Shown: positions 1 through 10,646, numbered from the stretch's first letter. The stretch: 64,000 bases of DNA from Cherax quadricarinatus (GCF_038502225.1 NC_091307.1:25188868-25252867); one strand, 5' to 3'. Translations and numbers: made by a program. Notes: generated from the letters alone by a model not told the origin.

Positions 1-655
1 GGGACTATACATGCTCTCCGCCAATCCCTAGGTACCTTCCCCTCTTTCATACATTTATTAAACAAAAGTACCAACCTCTCCAACACTATATCCCCCCCTG
101 CTTTTAACATTTCTGTCATGATCCCATCAGTTCCAGCTGCTTTACCCCCTTTCATTCTACGTAATGCCTCACGTACCTCCACCACACTTACATTCTGCTC
201 TTCTTCACTCCTAAAAGATGGTATACCTCCCTGGCCAGTGCATGAAATTACTGCCTCCCTTTCTTCCTCAACATTTAAAAGTTCCTCAAAATATTCTCGC
301 CATCTACCTAATACCTCCCTCTCCCCATCTACTAACTCCCCTACTCTGTTTTTAACTGACAAATCCATACTTTCCCTAGGCTTTCTTAACTTGTTTAACT
401 CACTCCAAAATTTTTTCTTATTTTCATTAAAATTTCTTGACAGTGCCTCTCCCACTCTTTCATCTGCTCTCCTTTTGCACTCTCTCACCACTCTCTTCAC
501 CTTTCTTTTACTCTCCATATACCCTGCTCTTCTTATAACACTTCTGCTTTGTAAAAACCTCTTCAACCCCCCCACTACTCATCTTTGCACTAGCCCACCT
601 TTCTGCCAATAGTCGCTTATATCTCGCCCGAACTTCCTCCTCCCTTTGTTTATAC
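1..655 (-). mobile_element. LINE-R (RTE-like) fragment, endonuclease-RT linker
   Basis: On the minus strand this encodes the basic linker that precedes the reverse transcriptase of the RTE-like family described at 3515-5238. The first 120 bases align with 5106-5230 of that copy, including the stretch matching GTACCTT(A/C)CCCTCTT. The minus-strand translation is rich in Arg, Lys and Glu and runs through a VYGE...KRKVKRVV motif. It continues past the left edge, so the catalytic RT part is outside the window. The plus-strand open frame through it is only the complement of a coding strand. Confidence 0.75.
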
Positions 656-660
656 ACTTT

Positions 661-716
661 CACATACATACATACATACATATATATACAGAGAGAGAGA
701 GAGAGAGAGAGAGACA
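661..716. repeat. (CATA)n-(GA)n compound microsatellite
   Basis: Several ACATAC units pass through TATATA into about 13 GA units ending near 714. It sits at the 5' side of the minus-strand LINE-R fragment. Confidence 0.9.
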
Positions 717-1013
717 CTCAGGCAATGAAGACAGGGTTAGAGGCAGGCAAGTTAAGTAATGCACTGTATTACTATATCTTTTGTCCTGTTACTAATCAAT
801 CTCAGTGGTGTTGCTCTGCTACTGTAGTGCAATAATGTTTGCAGATACTGTTGTTCTTGAATTATAACCAGAGGGGTCAAACAAGCAGAATGTTCTTATA
901 GATTTTGTTTTTCATAGTCTTGATCCTATAGTTTGACAGATACAGTCATGTCGATTAGTATAGCAGTACAAAAGTTAATAATTTTTCCCATAAACTAACT
1001 TAGCAACCATAAT

Positions 1014-1387
1014 TTAACCCCTTTTAAAATTTACACAATACTGTGTAGCTTACTCCTACCCAATTTATGGGTAGGAGTAAGAAACTGGGCAGTTTCTTGT
1101 ACTCAACCGACAGAACAGAAGGAATACTAGTGAAATATCTACAAGTTTGGTAGACTGGAACCATGGAATTGGCCAAAAATAGGGCGTAAAGTGGGCAAAA
1201 TTGCGGATGCATAAATATTGCCGAGACCACTAGCTTTGCAAGAGCATAATTCCGTAAGTTTTCCATCAAATTTCTTACTTTTGGTTTCATTACCTTCAGA
1301 AAAAGATTATCATTTCATAAAATATTTTTTTTTTGTTTGGAAATTCTTCGACACTGGGAGTAAGTCTGCGAGCAGTAAAAGGGTTAA
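1014..1387 (+). mobile_element. TTAA-flanked MITE, internally deleted (374 bp)
   Basis: The element is bounded by TTAA at 1014-1017 and 1384-1387, with terminal TTAACCCCTTTT and AAAAGGGTTAA. Its right two thirds align with the 3' portion of the ~1.07 kb family at 28827, 56118 and 59879 (shared blocks such as GCATAATTCCGTAAGTTTTC). About 690 internal bases of the long form are missing. TTAA target sites and CCCTTT termini suggest piggyBac-type mobilisation; no transposase is present. A perfect 13-bp inverted repeat lies at 1049-1061/1069-1081. Confidence 0.75.
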
Positions 1388-1388
1388 G

Positions 1389-1560
1389 GGAGGGGTTTGG
1401 CATATTTGCTGTTTGGAGTTACATCTGAACTGTCTTATCTGCACACCCTTGCAAAGACGGTGATTATGTGTGAATGATGGTGAAAGTGTTGAATGGATGA
1501 TTAAAGTGTTTATCATTTTTAGGGTCACCCTACCCCAGTGGGGAATGGCCAGTGTATTAA
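1389..1560 (+). mobile_element. LINE-R 3' UTR fragment
   Basis: It matches the 3' UTR of LINE-R: a TTTGCTGTTTGGAG block, then GTGAATGATGGTGAAAGTGTT, then the terminal GGTCACCC...GGAATGGCCAGTGT. The orientation is opposite to the neighbouring minus-strand LINE-R copies. It is non-coding. Confidence 0.75.
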
Positions 1561-1652
1561 AAAAACAATTAAGAAAAACTAAATTTTTAAACTTTGCCAT
1601 ACATACACCCAGGAATTTTAATTCCTGGGAGTGTGTGTGTGTGTGTACTCAC

Positions 1653-3514
1653 CTATTTGTACTCACCTATTTGTGGTTGCAGGGGTCGAGTCACAGCTCC
1701 TGGCCCCGCCTCTTCGCTGATTGCTACTAGGTCCTCTCTCTCCCTGCCCCATGAGCTCTATCATACCTCGTCTTAAAACTATGTATGGTTCCCGCCTCCA
1801 CTACGTCACTTTCTAGGTTATTCCACGGCCTGACTACTCTATGACTGAAGAAATACTTCCTAACATCCCTTTGACTCATCTGAGTCTTCAACTTTCAATT
1901 GTGACATCTTGTGTCTGTGTCCCTTCTCTGGAACATCCCGTCTTTGCCCACCTTGTCTATTCCGCGCAGTATTTTATGTCGTTATCATGTCTCCCCTGAC
2001 CCTCCTGTCCTCCAGTGTTGTCAGGCCGATTTCCCTCAACCTTTCTTCGTAGGACAATCCCCGTAGCTCTGGGATTAGTCTTGTTGCAAACATTTGCACT
2101 TTCTCTAATTTCTTGACGTGCTTGACTAGGTGTGGATTCCAAACTGGTGCTGCATACTCCAGTATGGGCCTGACGTAAATGGTATACAGAGTCTTAAACG
2201 AATCCTTACTGAGGTATCGGAACGCTATCCGTAGGTTTGCCAGGCGCCCGTATGCTGCAGCAGTTATCTGATTGATGTGCACCTCAGGAGATATGCTCGG
2301 TGTTATACTCACCCCCAGATCTTTTTCCTTGAGAGAGGTTTGCAGTCTTTGGCCATCTAAACTATATTGTGTCTGCAGTCTTCTTTGCCCTTCCCCAATC
2401 TTCATGACTTTGCATTTGGCAGGGTTAAATTCAAGGAGCCAGTTGCTGGACCAGGCTTGTAGCCTGTCCAGGTCTCTTTGTAGTCCTGCCTGATCCTCAT
2501 CTGATTTGATTCTTCTCATTAACTTCGCATCATCTGCAAACAAGGACACTTCTGAGTCTATCCCTTCCGTTATGTCGTTCACATATACCAAGAACAGCAC
2601 AGGTCCTAGGACTGACCCCTGTGGAACCCCGCTTGTCACAGGCGCCCACTCTGACACCTCGTCGCGTACCATGACTCGTTGTTGCCTCCCTGTCAGATAT
2701 TCTCTGATCCATTGCAGTGCCTTTCCTGTTATGTGTGCCTGATCCTCTAGCTTCTGTAGTAACCTCTTGTGAGGAACTGTGTCAAAGGCCTTCTTGCAGT
2801 CCAAAAATATGCAGTCGATCCACCCCTCTCTCTCGTCTTACTTCTGTCATCTTGTCATAAAACTCTAGTAGGTTTGTGACACAGGATTTTCCTTCCCTGA
2901 AACCGTGCTGGTTGTCAATTATACACTTGTTTCTTTCCAGGTGCCCCACCACTCTCCTCCTGATGATCTTCTCCATGACCTTGCATACTATACACGTTAG
3001 TGATACAGGTCTGTAGTTTAGTGCCTCATGTCTGTCTCCCATTTTAAAAATTGGGACTACATTTGCCATTTTCCATACCTCAGGGAGTTGCCCAGTTTCA
3101 AATGATGTGTTGAAGATTTTCGTTAATGGCTTACACAATATCTCTGCTCCCTCTTTAAGGACCCATGGAGAGATGTTGTCTTGTCCCACCGCCTTTGAGG
3201 TGTCAAGCTCGCATAGCAACTTCTTCACCTCCTCCTTGGTTATATGTACCTCATCCAGCACTTGCTGGTGTGCCCCCCTGTTCTGATTTCCTGGAGTCCT
3301 ACTGGTTTCCACTGTAAATACCTCTTTAAATCTTGTGTTGAGCTCCTGACATACCTCTTGGTCATTTCTTGTGAATTCCCCATCACCCTTCCTCAGTCTG
3401 ATTACCTGGTCCTTGACTGTTGTTTTCCTCCTGATGTGGCTGTACAACAGCTTCGGGTCAGTCTTTACTTTTGATGCTATGTCATTTTCATATTGTCTCT
3501 GAGCCTCCTTTCTT
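1653..3514 (-). pseudogene. LINE-A reverse transcriptase and C-terminal domain (frameshifted)
   Basis: In the element's reading direction the order is: finger motif YRPVSLTCIVCKVMEK, palm motif A DCKKAFDTVPHK, GVPQGSVLGPVLFL, palm motif C FADDAKL, and a C-terminal region with ILEYAAPVWNPH and the YFFSHRV...KWNSLA block. Two lesions are visible. One frameshift near 2805 separates the finger part from motif A. The other is a 2-bp deletion near 1976, where other copies read TTTTATATGTCGTTATC and this one TTTTATGTCGTTATC. The catalytic Asp residues of motifs A and C are present. The first codons lie beyond the target duplication at 3504-3514 and continue in frame into the endonuclease half at 5250. 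Confidence 0.85.
3504..3514. repeat. Target-site duplication, left copy (CCTCCTTTCTT)
   Basis: This is identical to 5239-5249 and flanks the LINE-R insertion. Collapsing the two copies rejoins the LINE-A reading frame at an Ile-Arg-Lys-Glu sequence, which supports a clean target-primed insertion. Confidence 0.9.
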
Positions 3515-5238
3515 TATTTATTATTATTATTATCACACTGGCCGATTCCCACCAAGGCAGGGTGGCCCGAAAAAGAAAAACTTTCACCATCATTCACTCC
3601 ATCACTGTCTTGCCACAAGGGTGCTTTACACTACAGTTTTTAAACTGCAACATTAACACCCCTCCTTCAGAGTGCAGGCACTGTACTTCCCATCTCCAGG
3701 ACTCAAGTCCGGCCTGCCGGTTTCCCTGAACCCCTTCATAAATGTTACTTTGCTCACACTCCAACAGCACGTCAAGTATTAAAAACCATTTGTCTCCATT
3801 CACTCCTATCAAACACGCTCATGCATGCCTGCTGGAAGTCCAAGCCCCTCGCACACAAAACCTCCTTTACCCCCTCCCTCCAACCTTCCCTAGGCCGACC
3901 CCTACCCCGCCTTCCTTCCACTACAGACTGATACACTCTTGAAGTCATTCTGTTTCGCTCCATTCTCTCTACATGTCCGAACCACCTCAACAACCCTTCC
4001 TCAGCCCTCTGGACAACAGTTTTGGTAATCCCGCACCTCCTCCTAACTTCCAAACTACGAATTCTCTGCATTATATTCACACCACACATTGCCCTCAGAC
4101 ATGACATCTCCACTGCCTCCAGCCTTCTCCTCGCTGCAACATTCATTACCCACGCTTCACACCCATATAAGAGCGTTAGTAAAACTATACTCTCATACAT
4201 TCCCCTCTTTGCCTCCAAGGACAAAGTTCTTTGTCTCCACAGACTCCTAAGTGCACCACTCACTCTTTTTCCCTCATCAATTCTATGATTCACCTCATCT
4301 TTCATAGACCCATCCGCTGACACGTCCACTCCCAAATATCTGAATACGTTCACCTCCTCCATACTCTCTCCCTCCAATCTGATATTCAATCTTTCATCAC
4401 CTAATCTTTTTGTTATCCTCATAACCTTACTCTTTCCTGTATTCACCTTTAATTTTCTTCTTTTGCACACCCTACCAAATTCATCCACCAATCTCTGCAA
4501 CTTCTCTTCAGAATCTCCCAAGAGCACAGTGTCATCAGCAAAGAGCAGCTGTGACAACTCCCACTTTGTGTGTGATTCTTTATCTTTTAACTCCATGCCT
4601 CTTGCCAAGACCCTCGCATTTACTTCTCTTACAACCCCATCTATAAATATATTAAACAACCACGGTGACATCACACATCCTTGTCTAAGGCCTACTTTTA
4701 CTGGGAAAAAATTTCCCTCTTTCCTACATACTCTAACTTGAGCCTCACTATCCTCGTAAAAACTCTTCACTGCTTTCAGTAACCTACCTCCTACACCATA
4801 CACTTGCAACATCTGCCACATTGCCCCCCTATCCACCCTGTCATATGCCTTTTCCAAATCCATAAATGCCACAAAGACCTCTTTAGCCTTATCTAAATAC
4901 TGTTCACTTATATGTTTCACTGTAAACACCTGGTCCACACACCCCCTACCTTTCCTAAAGCCTCCTTGTTCATCTGCTATCCTATTCTCCGTCTTACTCT
5001 TAATTCTTTCAATTATAACTCTACCATACACTTTACCAGGTACACTCAACAGACTTATCCCCCTATAATTTTTGCACTCTCTTTTATCCCCTTTGCCTTT
5101 ATACAAAGGAACTATGCATGCTCTCTGCCAATCCCTAGGTACCTTACCCTCTTCCATACATTTATTAAATAATTGCACCAACCACTCCAAAACTATATCC
5201 CCACCTGCTTTTAACATTTCTATCTTTATCCCATCAAT
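3515..5238 (-). mobile_element. LINE-R (RTE-like), 5'-truncated, inserted into LINE-A
   Basis: A 1724-bp copy reading leftward. It starts inside the RT coding region and ends with a 3' UTR (3533-3771) whose terminus contains GGGCCACCCTGCCTTGG, then a (TAA)n tail at 3516-3535. Exact 11-bp direct repeats flank it. The 5' truncation, A/T-rich simple tail and target duplication are typical LINE insertion marks. The same family recurs at 1, 7337, 10647, 34440, 34912, 38090, 41280, 50100 and 50665. Confidence 0.92.
3772..5217 (-). CDS. LINE-R reverse transcriptase (RTE-like), 481 residues, N-truncated
   Basis: Reverse transcriptase that would copy the element's RNA at the nicked target. Visible motifs: YRGISLLSVPGK (about 51-62), palm A FMDLEKAYDRVD (118-129), RQGCVMSPWLF (178-188), palm C LFADDTVLL (225-233), and the RTE-type C-terminal block with YGCEAWV and RWFGHVERM. 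All catalytic Asp residues are present and the frame is open to its stop. The endonuclease and the start of the ORF are missing through 5' truncation, so this cannot be a complete mobile enzyme. The first Met is only the first one after the truncation point and is not a biological start. RTE membership is inferred from the C-terminal motifs. Confidence 0.88.
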   Translation of the reverse strand: MLKAGGDIVLEWLVQLFNKCMEEGKVPRDWQRACIVPLYKGKGDKRECKNYRGISLLSVPGKVYGRVIIERIKSKTENRIADEQGGFRKGRGCVDQVFTVKHISEQYLDKAKEVFVAFMDLEKAYDRVDRGAMWQMLQVYGVGGRLLKAVKSFYEDSEAQVRVCRKEGNFFPVKVGLRQGCVMSPWLFNIFIDGVVREVNARVLARGMELKDKESHTKWELSQLLFADDTVLLGDSEEKLQRLVDEFGRVCKRRKLKVNTGKSKVMRITKRLGDERLNIRLEGESMEEVNVFRYLGVDVSADGSMKDEVNHRIDEGKRVSGALRSLWRQRTLSLEAKRGMYESIVLLTLLYGCEAWVMNVAARRRLEAVEMSCLRAMCGVNIMQRIRSLEVRRRCGITKTVVQRAEEGLLRWFGHVERMERNRMTSRVYQSVVEGRRGRGRPREGWREGVKEVLCARGLDFQQACMSVFDRSEWRQMVFNT

Positions 5239-6472
5239 CCTCCTTTCTTATCTGTGCATATTCATTTCTGGCTCTTCGGCTGATTTCTTTATTTTCCTGA
5301 GTTCTTTGTCTTCTGTACCTTTTCCATTCTCTAGTACACCTAGTTTTTGCCTCCCTACACCTTTGGGTGAACCAAGGACTCATTCTGTTCTTCCCATTAT
5401 TTCTGTTTCCCTTGGGAACAAACCTCTCCTCTGCCTCCTTGCATTTTGTTGCTACATAGTCCATCATTTCTTGTACTGGTTTTCCTGTCAGTTCCCTCTC
5501 CCACTGAATGTCTTGAAGGAAGTTCCTCATGCCTGAGTAGTTCCCCCTTTTGTAGTTTGGTTTTTCCCAGCCTATTCCTGCTACTCTCTCCACTTGGAGC
5601 TCAACTATGTAGTCGAAGCACAGAACCACATGATCACTAGCTCCCAGGGGCCTTTCATACATGATACCCTCGATGTCCAAACTACTCATGGTGAATACAA
5701 GGTCCAGCCTTGCTGGTTCATCCTCTCCTCTCTCTCTGGTAGTGTCTCGAACATGTTGATGCATGAGGTTTTCCAGTACCACATCCATCATCTTGGCTCT
5801 CCATTTTTCGGGACCCCCATGGGGCTCCAGGTTTTCCCAGTCAATCTCCTTGTGATTGAAATCACCCATAACTAGTAGCTTTGCTCCCCCCATGTGTGCT
5901 CTCCTGGCCACCTCGGCTAGTGTGTCGATCATTGCTCTGTTGCTCTCATCATATTCTTCTCTTGGCCTCCTGCAGTTCTGTGATGGGTTGTACATTACTG
6001 CAATTATCACCTTATGTCCCTCAGACTGGATTGTTCCTACTAAGTAGTCCCTTTCGCCCGTGCCATCCATTCCTTCCATTTTCTCAAAACCCCACTGGTT
6101 TTTAATGAGCAGTGCAACTCCTCCTCCCCCTCTCCTCCCTCTGTCTTTCCTGAGGATTTGGTATCCGGATGGAAAGATTGAATCTGTTATTATTCTGGTG
6201 AGTTTTGTTTCTGCGAGTGCTATTATGTCTGGGGATGTCTCTTTGATTCTTTCGTGCCACTCCTCATACTTGTTTGTTATTCCATCTGCATTTGTATACC
6301 ACACCTTCAACTTCTTTTCTAAGACTGTGGTCTGGGAGGTATATTGGGGTTGGGGAAGTGAGAGACCTGGTAAGGAACTATGGGTTGTTGCTGTGGGGGT
6401 GGAGTTTGTAATGTAGTGGGTGGGGGCATTGGATGTGGCATGGGTGTTTTGATTTAGAGTGTTTGGTTGCAC
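5234..6472 (-). pseudogene. LINE-A endonuclease domain (EEP/APE type), truncated by insertion
   Basis: Endonuclease half of the LINE-A polyprotein, which nicks target DNA to prime reverse transcription. About 412 residues are open. Motifs in order: WYTNADGI near residue 60, AETKL near 90, YNPSQN near 160, MGDFNHKEID near 205, LDLVFT near 255 and GASDHVVL near 280, matching the catalytic Asn/Glu/Asp/His pattern of the exonuclease-endonuclease-phosphatase fold. A basic Arg/Lys-rich linker follows. The frame ends at 5234 only because the inserted LINE-R supplies a stop. No in-frame ATG opens the frame (it begins at a GTG codon), so the true start is uncertain or upstream in degenerate sequence. 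Confidence 0.88.
5239..5249. repeat. Target-site duplication, right copy (CCTCCTTTCTT)
   Basis: Identical to 3504-3514. The endonuclease frame of LINE-A runs through it and stops two codons into the inserted element. Confidence 0.9.
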
Positions 6473-6489
6473 TGGGGTTGACCTGGTTG

Positions 6490-6516
6490 TGTGTGTTTGT
6501 GTGTGTGTGTGTGTTA
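6490..6516. repeat. (GT)n microsatellite at LINE-A 5' boundary
   Basis: GTGTGT array with one TTT interruption, ending at GTTATGGATT. It lies where LINE-A similarity stops. Confidence 0.8.
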
Positions 6517-6708
6517 TGGATTAACATCAAAGAAATAAATTACATTATTTCTTTGTTCAAACTTATTTTCACAATGTTAAAGCAAAAATACAGTATATAC
6601 TTGACTTGTTTGATAAAAGGATCATTACTAGCAGTCTGGAAGTTCTGGCTAAAAGCATGATATACATAATATACAGCACATAAATAGTGCAGTGTTATAT
6701 TTACTCAC

Positions 6709-6814
6709 AACCATATTGTTGGTGGTAGAGCAAGAACCATTTGTTTCATTTTCTTCATCATCTTCATCATCTGGGATTTCTTCATAAACAACTTCTTGAA
6801 CAATTAGTTTCTTC
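6709..6814 (-). CDS. Gene 1, exon 4: acidic segment
   Basis: Minus-strand exon of 106 bp. The acceptor TTTTCAG lies just before 6814 and a strong donor GTGAGT begins at 6708. The incoming split codon AG|G restores Arg, then about 35 residues follow: a Lys-Lys start, VVYEEIP, a DDEDDEEN acidic run and a Ser/Thr/Asn-rich end. Phase matches the preceding exon (2 nt in, 0 out). Because it ends in a donor, the gene continues to the left. 1-6.5 kb is filled by LINEs, so the next exon is probably outside the window. The function of this acidic segment is unknown. Confidence 0.65.
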
Positions 6815-7336
6815 CTGAAAATATAAACTGTTATTTAACTGAAAATATTCCTTCATGCCCCAAAATAATTTTCACAAAACAGAGAAATACAAGAGAATAA
6901 ATATTTTGCTGCAAAGAGTAGATTTATGTAAAAGAGTCGCATGTTTCTACACAGTATTGGTAGACATCATCAAATGATATAGTAAAAATACTTGGAATAA
7001 GAGTAAAGTGGAGCCTCGGTTTACAAATGCCCCACCATGCGAATTTTTCAGGATACGAACTGTCATTCGGTCGATTTTTTGCTTCTGGATACGAATGAAA
7101 TTTCAGGATGCAAACTTTCCCCTCAAGGGAGGTTCCTTAAGTAAATAAATATATAAAATATTTATTTCTTTGCAAAGGTTACAATGTGTGTTTACACATA
7201 ATATTATTGGAGCAGAGAAAGCCACTATCATGCTGAGGCATTTCAGGCAGACTTAACCCAATACTAATAGACTACTTTAGTCTAGACAGGTAAAAAGTGT
7301 ACTAGTAGTGGCTACCAATGTTTTGCTGATGGTGGT

Positions 7337-7505
7337 GCAGAGTATATGGAGAGTAAAAGAAAGGTAAAGAGAGTGGTGAGAGAGTAGAGCAGATGATAGA
7401 GTGGGAGAGGCACTGTCTGAGCAAGTTAAGAAAGCTAGGGAAAATATGGATTTGTCAGTTCTAGATGGCGAGAATATTTTGAGGAACTAAGGAAGAAACA
7501 GAGGC
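7337..7505 (+). mobile_element. LINE-R linker fragment inside T1
   Basis: GAGTATATGGAGAGTAAAAG, then GTAAAGAGAGTGGTGAGAG, then AAGAAAGCTAGGGAAAATATGG match the complement of 360-530. This is the basic linker of LINE-R on the plus strand, with no intact frame. Confidence 0.7.
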
Positions 7506-7536
7506 TAACTACTGGCAGCCTTCTGAAGTTTCTCCT

Positions 7537-7725
7537 TACTGTTATTATTATTATTATTATTATTATATTGTATTATTATTATTGTTATAATTATTATTAT
7601 TATTAGTATGTACGTGGTGATGGGCTCATGATCTAGAGAATTGGATCTGTGTTCCAGTTCCCTAAATTAATAATAATAATAATAATTATAATATGCATGT
7701 AATAATAATAATAATAATATATTGT
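7537..7725. repeat. (TTA)n and (TAA)n microsatellites
   Basis: Interrupted TTA array at about 7537-7602 and TAA array at about 7665-7720, in opposite sense around 60 bases of unique sequence, all inside T1. Confidence 0.9.
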
Positions 7726-8681
7726 TATTTTTAGACATTTTTCATAATTTTTTTCATATTTTTGTGCCAAATGCTTCAAAATACAAATTGGTAATGCTCT
7801 GGGTGGCTGTAGCTACTGCTAGACCACGGCTATCTCAGTGCCAACCAAGGGTCAAAAGGAAGAGGAGGTGTGCCACCCTGAGTGACCGCAGCAGACCCTT
7901 GAGATGTGTAATTTTGTCTTTTATTGTACAAATTTCTTACACAATGCCTCGCCCAAAGAGACAGTATTCGTGTACAATCAGCAAGAAGCAATTAGAAACT
8001 ATGAAAAAAGCTAGAGAAACAAAGAAGGCAGCAGCATAGAGTGACGCAGCTGGCCGCCACCACCACCATCACTGTGGCTGCCACCACCATCACCATCACT
8101 GTGGCTGCCGCCGCCACCACCACTACCACCACCACTGTGGCCACAGTGATCACGTCTCCACCTATATATACATCTTGACCACACCTGTGGTTACATATGT
8201 GACAACCTCACCACTAATCATAGATAAACACAAGCTAGGTGTGGGGTTATGGACTGGGAAGATACTAAAGTGGGAGAGCAAACAGCGGATGCTTTCTGCC
8301 GCTGCCGGTGTCACCATCACTTGCCATATTATGGCCTATTTTATTCATTCTAAAGTATATATCATGTTTCTATGTTATTAATATTGTTATGTCATATCAG
8401 ATGAACTGTGATAGATAACTAAACCGTTGAGTTGTTGTTAGCATTGTATTGTCATGCCTCCTGAGAGGCTGGAACGGATTAATTGCATTTCAATTAATTT
8501 AAATGAGGAAAATTGACTCAGTATATGAACAAATCAGGATACGAACAAGGCCACGGAATGGATTAAATTCATAAGCCGAGGTTCCACTGTATAGAAAACA
8601 CTGGTAATTATTTTCATATACAAACTATTTCTGGAACAGAAGATAATACTGAACAAATAAGTGTCAGTAGAGTTCCCTCTT

Positions 8682-8966
8682 TTCACCCTTAAATGGTCCA
8701 AATGTATATATACGTTCTCTCGCGTAGCGCCCCAAATGTATATATATACGTTTCCTTTGTGATTCATTCAACATTGGCACGATAAGCCTGAGTCGCCTAG
8801 CCATGAGAGAATGGGTGTGCACACTCACTGTGCACCATATGAAGAAAATTGGGGACGCCTGGGTACCACATGCTCCTTTTTCCTATTAAAAAAAAAAAAA
8901 TCCTCAAAAAATTCGGGGCGCTACGTGAGAGAACGTACATATACGTTTGGACCGTTTAAGGGTTAA
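8682..8966 (+). mobile_element. Short TTAA-type MITE (285 bp)
   Basis: Ends CACCCTTAAATGGTCCAAA (left, after TTCA, a mutated TTAA) and TTTGGACCGTTTAAGGGTTAA (right). Sub-terminal TATATACGTT/AACGTACATATACG repeats the inverted arrangement. It belongs to the same superfamily as 45548-45701 and 59258-59476. It lies in an intron of gene 1 and is non-coding. Confidence 0.75.
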
Positions 8967-9644
8967 TGAACTTCCCAGTCAAGGCATTAAAAAATCTTAC
9001 CAGCAATGACATCACAGGCTAGTCTATTCCTTGTGAGTATATGAAGAACATTTAAATTTCCTGGGACTACCTTTCCTCAGCTGTACACAACCAACATGAT
9101 TACATGGGTTGCTGCTCTCCATCCTTCTATTACCATTAAACCCAAAATGTTTGCAGCAGGATTAAATTCCTCCAACCCAGCTGTGATATAATAAAAGAAT
9201 GAATCCTGCAGAATAAGGATTACAGTACTATATTATAGATTCCACATTAATGAAATTAATGTTTAAATTATCATGCAAATCAAATGATCATATACAAGTA
9301 ATCTGTTCAAAAACTACCAAGAAAAAGGAAAATCTGCATTTTAATCTTACTCCCTGTCGAATTAATGAAGTGGAAGAATCAGTAAAAAATCCATCTCTTG
9401 AGACTTACTTTTACCAAAAAAACTATGAACATACAAGTTACACCAACAAGAAATGAATTTGGTAAAACAGAGAAAAATCCAAAATTCAATCATAATCCTC
9501 CTCTATCTTATCCTCCCTCCTCCACTCTACCAACCAGCCTGTCCTTATCTAGTTTAAATCACACATATCACAAACCTGTAAATACAGACCATATATACCA
9601 TGCAGACAGGCCCTGTCTTGCCCTTATCTGACTTGGATCACTAA

Positions 9645-9830
9645 ACTTAAAACCTTGGGTAACTTTAAAAATAGGTTGGACAAATACTAAATGAGTTGGA
9701 TTTGAGTAAGACCTGCCTAGCATGGGCCAGGTGGCCTACTGCAGTACTCCTCAAGTCATGTCATTTAACAGTTGGGAATGAGTAGAACCTGCCTAGCATG
9801 GGCCAGCAGGTCTACTGCAATTATTTATCA
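9645..9830 (+). mobile_element. LINE C-terminal/3' end fragment with duplicated block
   Basis: The translation resembles the last residues of a CR1-type ORF2 (…LGNFKSRLDKYL…). The block CCTGCCTAGCATGGGCCAG occurs twice about 75 bases apart. It is short and decayed, so the family is unassigned. Confidence 0.45.
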
Positions 9831-10636
9831 ACTGTCACATTTATTTTTGTCCAAGTGTTTTTGAAGTAGAACTATTTCTCATTAAAAGTCCCTCAAACAC
9901 TAGGATACACTTATCCACAAGATATACAGTGGTACCTTGACTTACAAGTGCCCCAACTTACAAGTTTTCTGAGTTACAAGCAGTCGCTTGGTCAAATTTT
10001 TCCTTTGAGTTGCAAGCCAAAATCCAAGTTACGAGCGAGCTTCAGATACACCCCCACCAGTTGGCACAGCAAACACAACATCCTCCCAGCGTTTTGTGCT
10101 TTTTGTGTAATTATTTTGCCAAATTTCTTTTTTCTAAGCATGGTCCTAAGAAAGTAAGTGCAAAGAACAGTACTGAAAAGAAGAGGAGGATGATGTCCAA
10201 TGAATTAAAGCATGAAATCATAGAAAAACATGAGAAAATCACTTTTGTTTCAGTGTTTTCCTTATGAAACTAACAATCTAGTGCAGTTAGCTTCACAAAC
10301 ACTCCATTTTCTCTTATAATAAGACCTCAGAAGGGCAAGAATGGGAAGACTTGGTCAGAGCAACAATTATTTTTACCTCTGGAATGGCCGCCACCACTCG
10401 TCACATAATGACATTCTTTTTTTCATTCTAGAGTATATATCATTATACCCCTTCAAGAATATTTTATTATTCCACATACACTTTTTAAATTGCACCAAAG
10501 TGGTTGGGCCACTTACCTTTTATATCCTACCTCTCCCCCCCCCTCCCACCCTTTTCCAATATTTCTATCCTTACCCATCCTTCTTCCTTACCCATCTTAC
10601 CAAAGACTCTGGTCATAAGAAGAAGAAGAAGTATAT

Positions 10637-10646
10637 ATCATGTTTC
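10637..10646. repeat. Target-site duplication (ATCATGTTTC), left
   Basis: Repeated exactly at 11421-11430 on the other side of the LINE-R copy. T1 and T7 show the uninterrupted sequence ATATATCA(T/G)GTTTCTATGTT, confirming the pre-insertion state. Confidence 0.85.

Larger units (their letters stand above)
1647..6490 (-). mobile_element. LINE-A (CR1/Jockey-group-like) copy, split by a LINE-R insertion
   Basis: This is a nearly complete non-LTR retrotransposon reading leftward: apurinic-type endonuclease (5250-6472), reverse transcriptase (about 1976-3514), a long C-terminal domain (1653-1976), then the 3' end GGTGAGTACACAC merging into (AC)n. A LINE-R copy with an 11-bp target duplication occupies 3515-5238 and separates endonuclease from RT. 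A frameshift near 2805 and a 2-bp loss near 1976 also disable it. The CR1/Jockey assignment comes from the RT motifs and is not phylogenetically tested. The 5' end near 6490-6515 abuts another (GT)n run. Confidence 0.85.
7006..8589 (+). mobile_element. Tigger/pogo-like element T1 (non-autonomous)
   Basis: Terminal inverted repeats AGTGGAGCCTCGGTTTAC (left) and its imperfect complement ending AAGCCGAGGTTCCACTG (right), flanked by TA on each side. Near the right end it has the ...GGAATGGATTAAATTC arm shared with the other Tigger-type elements of the window. The interior holds a LINE-R fragment (7337-7505), (TTA)n and (TAA)n runs, a small open frame starting MPRPKRQ, and a CCA/CCG-rich low-complexity tract (8055-8150). 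No DDE catalytic domain remains. It lies in the last visible intron of gene 1. Confidence 0.78.

Noticed and set aside
118..612. Plus-strand open frame of 164 codons
   Set aside because: It is the complement of LINE-R coding sequence; low-complexity Ser/Leu/Pro composition is typical of an antisense frame.
5072..5536. Plus-strand open frame spanning the LINE-R/LINE-A joint
   Set aside because: Antisense of two LINE coding regions; it crosses a target duplication.
7722..8039. 105-codon frame inside T1 as a host gene
   Set aside because: It lies wholly within a transposon; the last 30 residues (from MPRPKRQ) look like a short transposase-type N-terminus and the first part is AT-rich repeat.
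9010..9180. Minus-strand segment ending in a donor-like CTG|GTAAGA as an extra exon of gene 1
   Set aside because: Stops interrupt all frames that would match the neighbouring exon phase; it resembles decayed LINE sequence.
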